Shown: positions 35,119 to 44,403, numbered from the stretch's first letter. The stretch: 64,000 nucleotides of DNA from Roseovarius sp. MMSF_3359 (GCF_030733385.1 NZ_JASHJC010000009.1:62001-126000), one strand, 5' to 3'. Numbers and translations are program-made. The notes: a model not told the origin generated them from the letters alone.

Positions 35119-35167
35119 TTGAACTCACCTTCAGCTTGCCACAGATTTTTCGTTTGTCAAAACAAAA

Positions 35168-35791
35168 TCATGTGGTGCGATTGGTTAATGACCCCACGAT
35201 GATGCGGAAGGGCACAAGGGCGATCAGGGCGAGTGCCAGTTTCACCATCCAGTCGGCCACCGCCAGCGAAACCCAGAGCGGTGCGGCGGGACCCGCGCCC
35301 AGTAGCGGGAGCACCTCGTTTGCCCAGCTCACGTCGTTGCCCGGCTCCAGCCAGGTGAGACCGGCGGAAAACGCGATGGTGAAGAAAAGTGCGGTGTCGA
35401 TTGAGCTGCCCACCAGTGACGATACCACCGGCGCGCGCCACCATGTGCCGTCCCGCAGGCGGTTGAAGACCGAGATGTCGATCAGTTGCGCGGTGAGGAA
35501 CGCCACCGCCGATCCGAGGGCAATGCGCAGGGTCACGAGCGGGCCGAATTCGCCGGTGATCTGCGTGCCGATAAAGGAGCAGATCAGGCCGACGACGAAG
35601 CCTGCGAACACAACCCGCCGGGCGGCATCGCGGCCATAGACGCGGTTCATGATGTCGGTCACCAGGAAGGCCAGCGGATAGGTGAACGCGCCCCAGGTCA
35701 GCCATTGGCCAAAAAGGAACTGCACAAGAATGTTCGAGGCCACGACGATGGTGGCCATGGCGAGGATGCCGGGAAGGAGGCGCGGTTTCAT
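35168..35791 (-). CDS. Queuosine precursor transporter (VUT/YhhQ family)
   Basis: A 207-residue inner-membrane protein with about six membrane segments. Family-typical parts are LTWGAFTYPLAFLVTDIMNRVYG near residues 31-53 and GSSIDTALFFTIAFS near 133. These transporters import preQ0/preQ1 for tRNA queuosine. No preQ1 riboswitch pattern is visible in the 76-base leader; mepA lies upstream on the same strand. Downstream lies the candidate small RNA. Confidence 0.9.
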   Translation of the reverse strand: MKPRLLPGILAMATIVVASNILVQFLFGQWLTWGAFTYPLAFLVTDIMNRVYGRDAARRVVFAGFVVGLICSFIGTQITGEFGPLVTLRIALGSAVAFLTAQLIDISVFNRLRDGTWWRAPVVSSLVGSSIDTALFFTIAFSAGLTWLEPGNDVSWANEVLPLLGAGPAAPLWVSLAVADWMVKLALALIALVPFRIIVGSLTNRTT

Positions 35792-35867
35792 GAGGTCAGC
35801 CTGCTCAGTAACGGATCGGGTGATAAGGATCGTCCGCCTTTACCGGCTTGGGCCGGGCCTGGCAAGT

Positions 35868-36791
35868 TCACTCGGACTGGAGCACGCCCACGCATTGCGC
35901 CGGAAGGCTTGCCATGGTCAGTTGACGCCGGGGCTTGGCCTTGGGGGCGTTCGGGTCGGGCGGCGGCGGATTGAGGATATTGCGGACCCATTGTTCTGCA
36001 TCGGCGCATCCATCGCCCGCCGGCGGCGGGTTCTGTGCGACGCAGCCCTTGGACCCCGCAGGGCAGTTCAGGCGAACGTGGAAATGGTAATGATGCCCCC
36101 ACCAGGGCCGCACCTTCCGCAACCATTTGCGATCACCGGTTTCATCCTTGCACATCTGCACCTTGGCGCCCGGGAAGATGAAGATGCGGGCGGTGCGCGG
36201 ATCCTGCGCCGCGGCCTTGATGATTTCGTGGTGTTGCCGCGTCCAGTTCGAATTCGTGTAGGCGCCGTTCGAGCGGCGCAGGGAGATCGACGAGATATTC
36301 TCGCGATCCGCGCGGCTGAGCTTGAGGTTGTCCGCGGGCCGCAGCCAGATATCCACATCCATGCCGATCTGATGGGAGCGGTGACCGCTGAGCATCGGGC
36401 CGCCACGCGGCTGGCTGATGTCCCCGATATAAAGCCCGTTCCAACCCGGTTGCGCCGCGGCCTTGCGCGACAGTTTCTGAATAAAGTCGATCACGTCGGG
36501 ATGGCCCCAATTGCGGTTCCGGCTCAGCCGCATGGCCTGCCAGGTGGGACCGGTTTCAGGCAGTTGCACGCCCCCGGCGATACATCCCTTGGCATAGCCG
36601 CCAAAGGGGGCCGCGGCCTGTTGCGAGCCGCTTTTCTTTGCGCCGAAGAGTTGCCGGGCTTCAACACCTTTCATGGAGGCGGGAAGGTTCTGGGTCGAGA
36701 TTGTCTGGACCTGTGCCGGTGTTTGCGGGGCCGATCCGCCGCACCCGGCGAGCAGAAGTGTCAGGGCTGTCAGTTTGAAGAAACGGTCCAT
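35868..36791 (-). CDS. mepA: Penicillin-insensitive murein endopeptidase
   Basis: A 307-residue lipoprotein-type peptidoglycan hydrolase. A lipobox, LLLAGCGG, makes Cys17 the lipidation site, unusual compared with the soluble E. coli MepA. Zinc ligands are visible as SGHRSHQIGMDVDIW (His, His, Asp) near residue 136-148 and HHYHFHVRLNCP near 223, as in the LAS/M74 metallopeptidases. It cleaves D-Ala-mDAP cross-links. Its start overlaps the MFS transporter gene's stop by 22 bases, so the two are coupled. Confidence 0.92.
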   Translation of the reverse strand: MDRFFKLTALTLLLAGCGGSAPQTPAQVQTISTQNLPASMKGVEARQLFGAKKSGSQQAAAPFGGYAKGCIAGGVQLPETGPTWQAMRLSRNRNWGHPDVIDFIQKLSRKAAAQPGWNGLYIGDISQPRGGPMLSGHRSHQIGMDVDIWLRPADNLKLSRADRENISSISLRRSNGAYTNSNWTRQHHEIIKAAAQDPRTARIFIFPGAKVQMCKDETGDRKWLRKVRPWWGHHYHFHVRLNCPAGSKGCVAQNPPPAGDGCADAEQWVRNILNPPPPDPNAPKAKPRRQLTMASLPAQCVGVLQSE

Positions 36792-38155
36792 GTCTCGCTG
36801 TCTCCTTCGGCTTTGACCCAGCGTAGCAGGAAGAGGCCGATCAGGAAAAGCACTATCAATGGAGAAACGCCGATGCGCGCGCTGCCGCTGAGGGCGGTGA
36901 TGGCGCCAATCAGGGCGGGCGCCATGAAGGCGGTGGCACGGCCCGAAAGGCCGTAAAGGCCGAAGCTTTCGGTCGGCGCCTTTGGATCTGTGTGGCGCAC
37001 CATCAAGGACCTGCTGGCCGCCTGCAAGACGCCGCCCATCCCGCCGATCAGCGCGCCGCAGACAAAGAACACCGCGTCAGGCAACCCGGAACCTTCGGGC
37101 AGCGGGACGCCAAAGATCTGCGTGCGATCCATCGACACGATGATGATGCAGACGACGATCAGAACCCAGATTGACACGACGATCACCGGGCGGGGGCCAA
37201 AGCGTCTGTCGGCCTGGCCGCCGACCCAGCTGAAGGCGGCGGCGGAAATGGCGGCAATGATGCCGAAGATACCGATCGACACCAGTTCCCAATTGAGAAC
37301 CAGCCGCGCATAGGTGCCGCCAAACCCGTAGAGCCCGTTTAAAGCATCGCGATAGAACATCGACGAGCCGAGATAGGCCGAGAGGCTCAGCCGGCGGCGC
37401 AGGCTTTTCACGGTCTTGACCAGCAGCTTCAGCGCGTCCCCCATGCCTTTGCCTTGCGCCGGTGTGCGCGTGTCACGGGTCCAGAGCAGGTAGGGCAGGA
37501 TGAAGATGACGAACCAGATCGCGGTGAAGGGGCCGACGATCCGGGTGCCTTCGTTCTGGCTTGCATCAAGGCCAAGGGCCGGGTCAAGGCCCAGCAGGGT
37601 CTTGCCGCTGGGCTGCTCCATGAAGAACAGAAGCATGATGACGAGCGACAGGATGCCGCCCAGATATCCGAAGGCAAAACCCGACCCCGAAATCTCGCCA
37701 ACTTCCGACTGGCTGCCAAGTGACGGAAGCTGCGAGTTGACGAAGACCAGCGCATATTCCGCCCCGATGAAACCGATCCCGAAGGCGATCAGCATGGGCC
37801 ACATGGTCGAGCCGTCCGGGAAGGTCCACCACAATGCTAAGGCACCGGCGATGTAGAGCATCGAAAAACCGATGATCCAGGGCAATCGTCGCCCTGCCGT
37901 ATCCGCGAGGGCACCCATGATCGGGGCGCCAAAGCCGATGATGAGCCCGGTCACCGTCAGGCAAAGCGACCAGATGCTTTGCGCGCGCGCATCGGCGGCC
38001 TCTTCGTTTAGGCCAGATGTCATAAAGTATTCGGCGGCGACCCCGGCGAAATAGGGGCCGAACACGAAGGTCAGCAACAAGGTATGAAACGGCTGGCTGG
38101 CCCAGTCAAAAAAGTACCAGCCCCAGATGCGTTTTCTTTGCGAAACCTCGGCCAT
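36770..38155 (-). CDS. MFS transporter, UMF1/Atg22-like family
   Basis: A 461-residue polytopic membrane protein with about twelve membrane segments. The N-terminus WGWYFFDWASQPFHTLLLTFVF and GAPIMGALADTAGRRLPWI are hallmarks of the UMF1 (unknown major facilitator) group related to Atg22. Substrate unknown; some members have been linked to peptide or nucleotide uptake, but nothing here decides. Start is the ATG at 38153-38155. It overlaps mepA by 22 bases, possibly reflecting recycling of cell-wall fragments (inference). Confidence 0.88.
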   Translation of the reverse strand: MAEVSQRKRIWGWYFFDWASQPFHTLLLTFVFGPYFAGVAAEYFMTSGLNEEAADARAQSIWSLCLTVTGLIIGFGAPIMGALADTAGRRLPWIIGFSMLYIAGALALWWTFPDGSTMWPMLIAFGIGFIGAEYALVFVNSQLPSLGSQSEVGEISGSGFAFGYLGGILSLVIMLLFFMEQPSGKTLLGLDPALGLDASQNEGTRIVGPFTAIWFVIFILPYLLWTRDTRTPAQGKGMGDALKLLVKTVKSLRRRLSLSAYLGSSMFYRDALNGLYGFGGTYARLVLNWELVSIGIFGIIAAISAAAFSWVGGQADRRFGPRPVIVVSIWVLIVVCIIIVSMDRTQIFGVPLPEGSGLPDAVFFVCGALIGGMGGVLQAASRSLMVRHTDPKAPTESFGLYGLSGRATAFMAPALIGAITALSGSARIGVSPLIVLFLIGLFLLRWVKAEGDSETWTVSSN

Positions 38156-38209
38156 GCCGTCCCTCTGCACAATGGCGCGATATGACAGGCTGAGGCGGCG
38201 GCTGGCAAG

Positions 38210-38746
38210 CTATTCCTGCATCGGTGGCCAGGGCCGCGTGGCATCGGCGTCGATCCAAGCGGTGATCCATGCGGGCGCATCAGGCTTCACCGTCGCGGGA
38301 TCAATCTCATCAACCACCGTTTGCGGGGTGACGATCCCGGCCTTGCCGGTCACGGCGGAGCGATAGACGATGTGATTGGCACACTCGCCGTCCTTCTTCC
38401 ACATCGACTGCTCGACATAGAAAAACCGGTCGTCCCACCACGCTAGGCGCGAGCGCATTTCGATCCGCTCAAACGTGCGGATGCGGCGGCGATAGCGGAC
38501 GCTGGCCCCGGCCATCGTCAGGCCCCAGCGTTTCTTGCGCAGGACCGAGACCAGCCCCGCGCGCTGCGCCGCCGAGGTCCGGCCCAGATCGTAAAGCGTC
38601 AAGGTGCGGCCGTTATTGAGCTCCATCCAGATGTCGATATCCCATGGCAGGCACATGTGATGCGACACATGGGTGCCGGTCACCGGCAAGGGCGGGGCAT
38701 TGCGGTGTTTGATAAGCTGTCCAATGAGGCGGAAAACGGGATACAT
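38210..38746 (-). CDS. Thioesterase-like (4HBT/hotdog fold) protein
   Basis: A 178-residue hotdog-fold protein of the acyl-CoA thioesterase/THEM6-like group. The start of the fold with its catalytic-type acid appears in MCLPWDIDIWMELNNGRTLTLYDLGR, followed by MAGASVRYRRRIRTFERIEMRS. A good ribosome site (aaaggag) precedes the ATG. Substrate unknown. It is on the same strand as the MFS gene with a 54-base gap and is divergent from yggT. Confidence 0.8.
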   Translation of the reverse strand: MYPVFRLIGQLIKHRNAPPLPVTGTHVSHHMCLPWDIDIWMELNNGRTLTLYDLGRTSAAQRAGLVSVLRKKRWGLTMAGASVRYRRRIRTFERIEMRSRLAWWDDRFFYVEQSMWKKDGECANHIVYRSAVTGKAGIVTPQTVVDEIDPATVKPDAPAWITAWIDADATRPWPPMQE

Positions 38747-38873
38747 CGGGCGTCTCCTTTACCTGCTATCTGTTGCGCCGCGGCGCGGCGGTCAACCACA
38801 ACCTCGCGTCAGGCTTGCGCTTTTGCAGCACTCCGCTTACCTGTGACATCGAATGTGATCGAGGAAACGTGCA

Positions 38874-39161
38874 ATGCTGGCCATCTACGGACCGCTACAA
38901 CTTGTTCTGGGCGTCGTGTATTTCGTGATGATCGTCCACATCATCATGAGCTGGCTCATCAATTTCCAAGTCCTGAACCTGCATCAGCAATTCGTGGCGC
39001 AGATCTGGTATGGCCTGAACCGGCTGCTGGAGCCGATCTACGAGCCGATCCGCCGGGTGCTGCCCAATACGCACCCGCTCGATCTCGCGCCGCTTGTCGG
39101 CCTGCTGATCGTGATTTCCCTGCGGGCTTACATCCTGCCGGTCATTTTCGGCTTTGCCTGA
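38874..39161 (+). CDS. YggT family membrane protein
   Basis: A 95-residue inner-membrane protein with two hydrophobic segments (LQLVLGVVYFVMIVHIIMSWLINF and LAPLVGLLIVISLRAYI). The loop NRLLEPIYEPIRRVLPN is the diagnostic YggT pattern. An agga ribosome site precedes the ATG. YggT proteins are thought to help in osmotic tolerance or membrane protein organisation; the actual role is unclear. It lies upstream of recQ with an 81-base spacer holding an inverted repeat. Confidence 0.9.
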   Translation: MLAIYGPLQLVLGVVYFVMIVHIIMSWLINFQVLNLHQQFVAQIWYGLNRLLEPIYEPIRRVLPNTHPLDLAPLVGLLIVISLRAYILPVIFGFA

Positions 39162-39205
39162 CCACGCGGGGACTTGTTCACCGAATCTTAGTGTGAAATG
39201 ATCTT

Positions 39206-39235
39206 CTGTAAGAGCAGATAAAAACAGTCTTACAG
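39206..39235 (+). promoter_or_regulatory. Inverted repeat in front of recQ
   Basis: CTGTAAGA (39206-39213) and TCTTACAG (39228-39235) are perfect complements with a 14-base spacer. The right arm ends seven bases before the recQ ATG and overlaps its ribosome site (caggg), so it may act as an operator or translation-blocking hairpin. It does not resemble the alphaproteobacterial LexA box GTTC-N7-GTTC. Confidence 0.45.
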
Positions 39236-39242
39236 GGTTCAC

Positions 39243-41282
39243 ATGCCAGGCGCTGCCACGCTTTTGCGCGATGTCTTCGGGTTCGATGCCTTCCGCCCCG
39301 GACAGGAAGATATCGTCGATGCTGTTACCGGCGGCGAAAACGTGTTGGCGATCATGCCAACCGGTGGCGGCAAATCCCTGTGTTTTCAGCTCCCTGCGCT
39401 TTTGCGCGACGGTGTGACCGTCGTGATCTCGCCGCTGATTGCCCTGATGCGCGATCAGGTGCGCGCGTTGCGGGCGGTGGGCGTCGAGGCGGGTGCGCTG
39501 ACCTCCGGCAATACCGACGAGGAAACCGATGAGGTCTGGCAGGCGCTTGATGCGGGCCGTCTGAAACTGCTCTACATCGCGCCCGAGCGGTTGGCCGCCG
39601 GGTCCGCAATTGGCATGTTGCGCCGCATCGGCGTTGGTCTGATCGCGGTGGACGAGGCGCATTGCGTATCGCAATGGGGCCATGATTTCCGGCCCGATTA
39701 CCTGCGCATCGGAGAGTTGCGCCGCGCGCTTGGTGTTCCACTGGCGGCCTTCACCGCAACCGCGGATGCGGAAACCCGCGATGAGATCGTCGAAAAGCTC
39801 TTCGACGGGCAGGCCCCGGCGAGTTTCCTGCACGGGTTCGACCGGCCCAACATCAACCTGACTTTTGCTGCCAAGGATGGCCCGCGCCGCCAGATCACCG
39901 AGTTCGCCGCCGCCCGCAAAGGGCAATCCGGCATCGTCTATTGCGGCACCCGCGCCAAGACCGAGACCCTGGCCCAGGCCCTGCGCGGCGATGGTCACAA
40001 TGCCTGCGCTTATCACGGCGGCATGGAGGCCGAGGATCGTCGGATTGTCGAGGCCCGGTTCAATGCCGAAGATGGGTTGATCGTGGTCGCCACCGTGGCG
40101 TTTGGCATGGGCGTGGACAAGCCCGATATCCGGTGGGTCGCCCATGCGGACCTGCCCAAGTCGATCGAAGCCTATTACCAGGAAATCGGCCGCGCCGGTC
40201 GCGATGGCGCCCCGGCGGAAACATTGACGCTCTATGGCCCCGATGATATTCGCCTGCGCCGCAGCCAGATCGACGAAGGGCTGGCCCCGCCCGAGCGTCG
40301 GATGGCGGATCATGCGCGGCTCAATGCGCTTCTGGGGCTGGCCGAGGCGCAGGAATGCCGCCGCGCGGTGCTGCTCCGGTATTTTGGTGAGGAGAAAGCC
40401 GCTTGCGGGAATTGCGACACATGTGAAACACCCCCGGAGGTGTTTGACGGGACCGAGGCCGTGCGCAAGGCATTGTCGGCCATCCTGCGGACCGATGAGT
40501 TCTTTGGCGCGGGGCACCTGATCGACATCCTGATCGGGAACGAGACCGACAAGGTGCGCGGGCGCGGACACGATCAATTGCCCACCTTCGGTGTGGGCCG
40601 GGATCTGGACCGGCGGACATGGCAGGGGGTGTTCCGGCAGATGATGGGGCTTGACCTGATCCGGCCCGATCGCGAACGCCACGGCGCCCTGCGCATGACC
40701 GAGACCGCCCGCCCGATCCTGCGCGGCGAGCAGAGCATTACCCTGCGCCGCGATACGCTGGTGACGAAATCGCGCCGCCCGGTGGCCAAGGCGCTGGTCT
40801 CCGACGAAGACGCGCCGCTCCTGTCGGCGCTCAAGGCCAAACGCCGGGCGTTGGCCGAGGCCGCGCGTGTGCCGGCCTATGTGGTGTTTACCGACCGCAC
40901 CTTGATCGAAATCGCCGAAACCCGCCCTGCCACCCTGGACCAGATGGCCAGGATCAGTGGCGTTGGCGCCAAGAAACTGGAACGCTATGGCGATGCGTTC
41001 CTCGAAGTGGTGAATGGGGAGGCCGAGCCGGTTCACCCCACACGACGCAAACTGGCGGGCCGCGCGTCCGGCGAAGTCTATGACCAACTGCTCGAAGTGC
41101 AGGCGGACCTGGCGCGGGGTGAGACCGGCATTGACCGCCCGCTCAGCTGCTCCGCATCGCTTCTGGCGCGGATCGCCTCGACCCGGCCAAGAGACGTCGG
41201 AGAGATGACGCGGCTGCTTGGCGAAAAGCGCGCCGAAAGATTTGGCACGGCTTTTCTGGACGTTCTGCGGGCCGCGGGCTAG
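39243..41282 (+). CDS. recQ: ATP-dependent DNA helicase RecQ
   Basis: A 679-residue superfamily 2 helicase. Walker A is TGGGKS (40-45), and Walker B is DEAHCVSQWGHDFRPDY near residues 137-153. Then come GRAGRDG (motif VI), the zinc-binding CRRAVLLRYFGEEKAACGNCDTC type cluster near 375-400, a winged helix, and a C-terminal HRDC domain (near 545-615, TLIEIAETRPATLDQMARIS), possibly with a second, shorter copy at the very end. It unwinds DNA in recombination repair and fork restart. The peroxide-stress gene yaaA lies 34 bases downstream. Confidence 0.95.
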   Translation: MPGAATLLRDVFGFDAFRPGQEDIVDAVTGGENVLAIMPTGGGKSLCFQLPALLRDGVTVVISPLIALMRDQVRALRAVGVEAGALTSGNTDEETDEVWQALDAGRLKLLYIAPERLAAGSAIGMLRRIGVGLIAVDEAHCVSQWGHDFRPDYLRIGELRRALGVPLAAFTATADAETRDEIVEKLFDGQAPASFLHGFDRPNINLTFAAKDGPRRQITEFAAARKGQSGIVYCGTRAKTETLAQALRGDGHNACAYHGGMEAEDRRIVEARFNAEDGLIVVATVAFGMGVDKPDIRWVAHADLPKSIEAYYQEIGRAGRDGAPAETLTLYGPDDIRLRRSQIDEGLAPPERRMADHARLNALLGLAEAQECRRAVLLRYFGEEKAACGNCDTCETPPEVFDGTEAVRKALSAILRTDEFFGAGHLIDILIGNETDKVRGRGHDQLPTFGVGRDLDRRTWQGVFRQMMGLDLIRPDRERHGALRMTETARPILRGEQSITLRRDTLVTKSRRPVAKALVSDEDAPLLSALKAKRRALAEAARVPAYVVFTDRTLIEIAETRPATLDQMARISGVGAKKLERYGDAFLEVVNGEAEPVHPTRRKLAGRASGEVYDQLLEVQADLARGETGIDRPLSCSASLLARIASTRPRDVGEMTRLLGEKRAERFGTAFLDVLRAAG

Positions 41283-41316
41283 ATCACCTGAAAACCGACT
41301 GATTGGGGGATGCTGT

Positions 41317-42081
41317 ATGCTGGTCGTTGTTTCACCTGCCAAGAAACTGGACATGCGCGAGGCGGAGGGGGTTGTGCCGTCTCAGCCCGCCTTTGCGGAG
41401 CAGGCAGATCACCTGGCCGAGGTCGCCCGCGACCTGTCGGTGAAAGATCTGCAGAAACTCATGGGGATCAGCGAAAACCTCGCGAAACTCAATGCGGAGC
41501 GGTTCAGCGCCTTTGGCCAGATGGAGACCAAACCGGCCGCCTTGGCCTTTGCGGGCGACACCTATCAGGGGCTCGAGGCCAACAGCCTTGACGGCGATGA
41601 ACTGACTTGGGCGCAGGATCATTTGCGCATCCTCTCCGGCCTTTACGGGGTACTACGCCCGCTTGATGCGATCCAACCCTACCGGCTTGAAATGGGCAGC
41701 CGTTTGAAAACCGGGCGCGGCAAGTCGCTCTATGATTTCTGGGGCGATCAGATTTCGCAGGCGCTGAACACCCAGGCCGATGAGATCAAGACCGATGTCC
41801 TCATCAACTGCGCCAGCCAGGAGTATTTTGGCGCCGTCGATCGTGAGGCCCTGAACCTCCGGGTCATCACGCCGATCTTCATGGAAGAGAAGGCAGGTAC
41901 CGCCAAGATCGTGAGTTTTTACGCCAAGAAAGCGCGGGGTGCGATGGCGCGGTTTATCATTCAACGCCGCCTGACCGATCCGGAACAGATCAAGGGTTTC
42001 GACGCTGGCGGATATCGCCACCGCGAAGATTTGTCGGACGAGGCCAACTGGGTCTTTCTGCGCGACTACCCTCAGGTCTGA
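41317..42081 (+). CDS. yaaA: Peroxide stress protein YaaA (DUF328)
   Basis: A 254-residue soluble protein. Family patterns are LVVVSPAKKLDM at the start, FAGDTYQGLEA near 74, LSGLYGVLRPLDAIQPYRLEMG near 106-127, and VNCAS-like INCASQEYF near 164, plus KIVSFYAKKARGAMARFII near 193. YaaA lowers free iron and protects from peroxide; some homologues bind DNA. It probably shares a transcript with recQ. The stop overlaps the convergent kinase gene by ten bases. Confidence 0.92.
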   Translation: MLVVVSPAKKLDMREAEGVVPSQPAFAEQADHLAEVARDLSVKDLQKLMGISENLAKLNAERFSAFGQMETKPAALAFAGDTYQGLEANSLDGDELTWAQDHLRILSGLYGVLRPLDAIQPYRLEMGSRLKTGRGKSLYDFWGDQISQALNTQADEIKTDVLINCASQEYFGAVDREALNLRVITPIFMEEKAGTAKIVSFYAKKARGAMARFIIQRRLTDPEQIKGFDAGGYRHREDLSDEANWVFLRDYPQV

Positions 42082-44264
42082 TCGTCCGCCACTGGTGGCC
42101 GCGCACCCTCGGGGCATGCCTGAACAATATGCTCGATGATGGCTTTTTTCTTCAATGGCTTGGTAAGGTAATGATCGAGCCCCGCCGCAAGAATACCGTC
42201 CTGATCACCTCCCATCGCATGGGCGGTCATCGCCACGATCGGGACATGCCGGTCGGTGCCGTCCTCGATCTCGCGGATCTTCGCGGTAGCCTCCTTGCCG
42301 TCCATTTCGGGCATCGAGATGTCCATGAACACGATATCGGGTTCGAATGACTGATACATCTCCACCGCTTCCCGCCCGTTTTCGGCAAATTGCAGGTCAA
42401 TCTCCAACGCCTTCACCATCTTGGAATAGACCAGTCGATTGGTCTTGTTGTCCTCGGCCGCAAGCACCCGGACCAGACGGGGCTCTGACGCCGGCGCTTC
42501 TTGGGCGACAGCGGGTTCATCTTTTACCTCTGTTTTCGCGGGGAGTTCTACAGATTGCAGCGCGGCAAACAGATCCTGTCGCGAAACGGGTGTTTGCAAC
42601 AGCGCATGCAGATGTCTGGATGCTGGCTCAGCCTCGGCAACCCCGGTATTGGCGCTCAGCAGGATGATCGGCATCTGATGCCCGCCCTCGCGCAGGGCGT
42701 CGGCAAGCTCCATGCCGTCCATTTCGGGCATGGTATGGGTGGTGATGACAAGATCGGCACCGGCCTCCGCCTGCGACAGCGCGTCCCGGCCACTGCTGCA
42801 AGGCAGCGTTTCGATGCCCAGCACGCCAAGCTGCCGCGCCAGGATGTCCCGATTTGCCGCGCAATCGTCAACCAGGATGACCCGCTTGAGACCCTCCGGC
42901 ATCCGCGTGGCATCCGGATCGGGCATTTCCACCGAAGGCAGCGGCAGCGAGAACCCGAAACTCGACCCTTCGCCATCGACGGAATCGACCCAGATATCGC
43001 CGCCCATCAGACGGATCAGCTTTTGCGAGATCGCCAGGCCGAGGCCGGTCCCCTCGAACTTGCGGTTGCGCTCGTCATCGACCTGGTTGAATTCGCCGAA
43101 GATGTGATCGACCTTGTCCTCGGGAATGCCGATGCCGGTATCTTCGATCGTGATGTGCAGCTTGGCCTCCTCGCCCTCGATCGCCGGGACGCCGACGACG
43201 CGGATCAGAACGTGACCTTTTTCGGTGAACTTGACCGCGTTGCCCATGAGGTTGGTCATCACCTGCCGGATCCTGCCGCGATCCCCCTCGAACTGCGTGG
43301 GCAGGAACACGTCGTAATCCACCAGTAGGTCCAGCCCCTTGTCCCGCGCCGTGGGCTGTAGCAGGGTCACCAACTCGTGGATGCACCGCTCCAGATCGAA
43401 TTCTTCGGATTGCAACACCAGCTTGTCCGCCTCGATCTTGGAGAAATCGAGAACGTCGTTGATGATGACAAGCAACGCCTCACCGGAATTCTTGATCGTC
43501 TCAGCATAAAGCTGCTGCTCGTCGCTCAACGCCGTATCCTGCAGCAGTTCCGCCATGCCGACCACGCCGTTCATCGGGGTGCGAATCTCGTGGCTCATAT
43601 TGGCGAGGAAGGACGACTTGGCGCGGTTTGCGGCTTCGGCCTTGATCCGGGCGTCCTTGAGGCGCTTTTCGTAGCGGACCGTTTCCGTGATGTTGTGCGC
43701 CAGGCTGACCATCCCGCCGTCATTGCCGCGCTGATCCACGAGCTTGATGTATTCGCCACTCCAGAGCCGGATAATTTCGGGTTCTGGCGCCGGGCTTTGC
43801 CACCGGTCGAGCATCATCTCGCGCCAATCCGCCGGGGGCATGTCGCCGATATTGACCACCCCTTCTTCGGTGACGATCTGGAGGATTTCGACATAGCTGG
43901 CGCCGGGTTGCACCGCTTCGACCCCGTCAAAGATGCCGATCCATGCCTTGTTGGCGGCGATCAGGCGGCTGTCGGCATCGAAAAACGCAAACCCGTCCTG
44001 GATCACCTCAATCGACTCCCACAGCCGTCTTTCGGCAATCTCGACCTTCTGATTGGCGACGGTCAGGTCCGTCTTGACCCGCTCGTTTTCGTCCAGCACC
44101 GTTTTAACTTCGGCGCGGGTTTCGACGATCTCTTCCGAGAGCGCCAGCGCATGTTTGCCCAGCTTGCGATTGGCCGCCTGCAATTCCACCTGCTTTTGCT
44201 CAAGCAGCCGTTCCGCGGCCAGTCGCGCGCGCCGTTCTTCCGTCAATTTGTTGGCAAGGCTCAT
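42072..44264 (-). CDS. Hybrid histidine kinase with PAS, pseudo-receiver and receiver
   Basis: A 730-residue soluble kinase without membrane segments. An N-terminal coiled coil (about 5-85) leads to a PAS domain (about 85-200), then the phosphoacceptor His225 (FLANMSHEIRTPMNGVVG), an ATPase domain (NAVKFTEKG, DTGIGIPEDK, GTGLGLAIS), and two receivers. In the first receiver (about 460-575) the phosphoacceptor Asp is Thr509 and the conserved Lys-Pro reads Thr-Pro, so it cannot be phosphorylated normally. The second receiver (about 598-715) is intact with Asp648 in FMDISMPEMDG. No dedicated HPt follows. Start at 44262-44264 has a ggagg ribosome site. Confidence 0.9.
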   Translation of the reverse strand: MSLANKLTEERRARLAAERLLEQKQVELQAANRKLGKHALALSEEIVETRAEVKTVLDENERVKTDLTVANQKVEIAERRLWESIEVIQDGFAFFDADSRLIAANKAWIGIFDGVEAVQPGASYVEILQIVTEEGVVNIGDMPPADWREMMLDRWQSPAPEPEIIRLWSGEYIKLVDQRGNDGGMVSLAHNITETVRYEKRLKDARIKAEAANRAKSSFLANMSHEIRTPMNGVVGMAELLQDTALSDEQQLYAETIKNSGEALLVIINDVLDFSKIEADKLVLQSEEFDLERCIHELVTLLQPTARDKGLDLLVDYDVFLPTQFEGDRGRIRQVMTNLMGNAVKFTEKGHVLIRVVGVPAIEGEEAKLHITIEDTGIGIPEDKVDHIFGEFNQVDDERNRKFEGTGLGLAISQKLIRLMGGDIWVDSVDGEGSSFGFSLPLPSVEMPDPDATRMPEGLKRVILVDDCAANRDILARQLGVLGIETLPCSSGRDALSQAEAGADLVITTHTMPEMDGMELADALREGGHQMPIILLSANTGVAEAEPASRHLHALLQTPVSRQDLFAALQSVELPAKTEVKDEPAVAQEAPASEPRLVRVLAAEDNKTNRLVYSKMVKALEIDLQFAENGREAVEMYQSFEPDIVFMDISMPEMDGKEATAKIREIEDGTDRHVPIVAMTAHAMGGDQDGILAAGLDHYLTKPLKKKAIIEHIVQACPEGARPPVADDQT

Positions 44265-44403
44265 GCCAGCCCTCCGCAAGGCCCGTCGGATTTGCGGTAC
44301 AATCGGATATTGTGGTGAAGAACTGTTTAATCCGTGCAGGTGGAATCGTTGTCAGGCAAGGATTGCCGTGGCACCATGGACCCCGCACAATCAGGAGGTT
44401 CCG

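Noticed and set aside
38895..41354. Long open frame on the strand opposite recQ and yggT
   Set aside because: It is a by-product of GC-rich codon usage: the amino acid pattern is Arg/Gln/His-rich and no family resemblance is seen, while RecQ on the other strand is complete.
44053..44403. Upstream extension of the A2M frame
   Set aside because: It overlaps the kinase start on the other strand; a signal peptide with a strong aggagg site begins at 44404.
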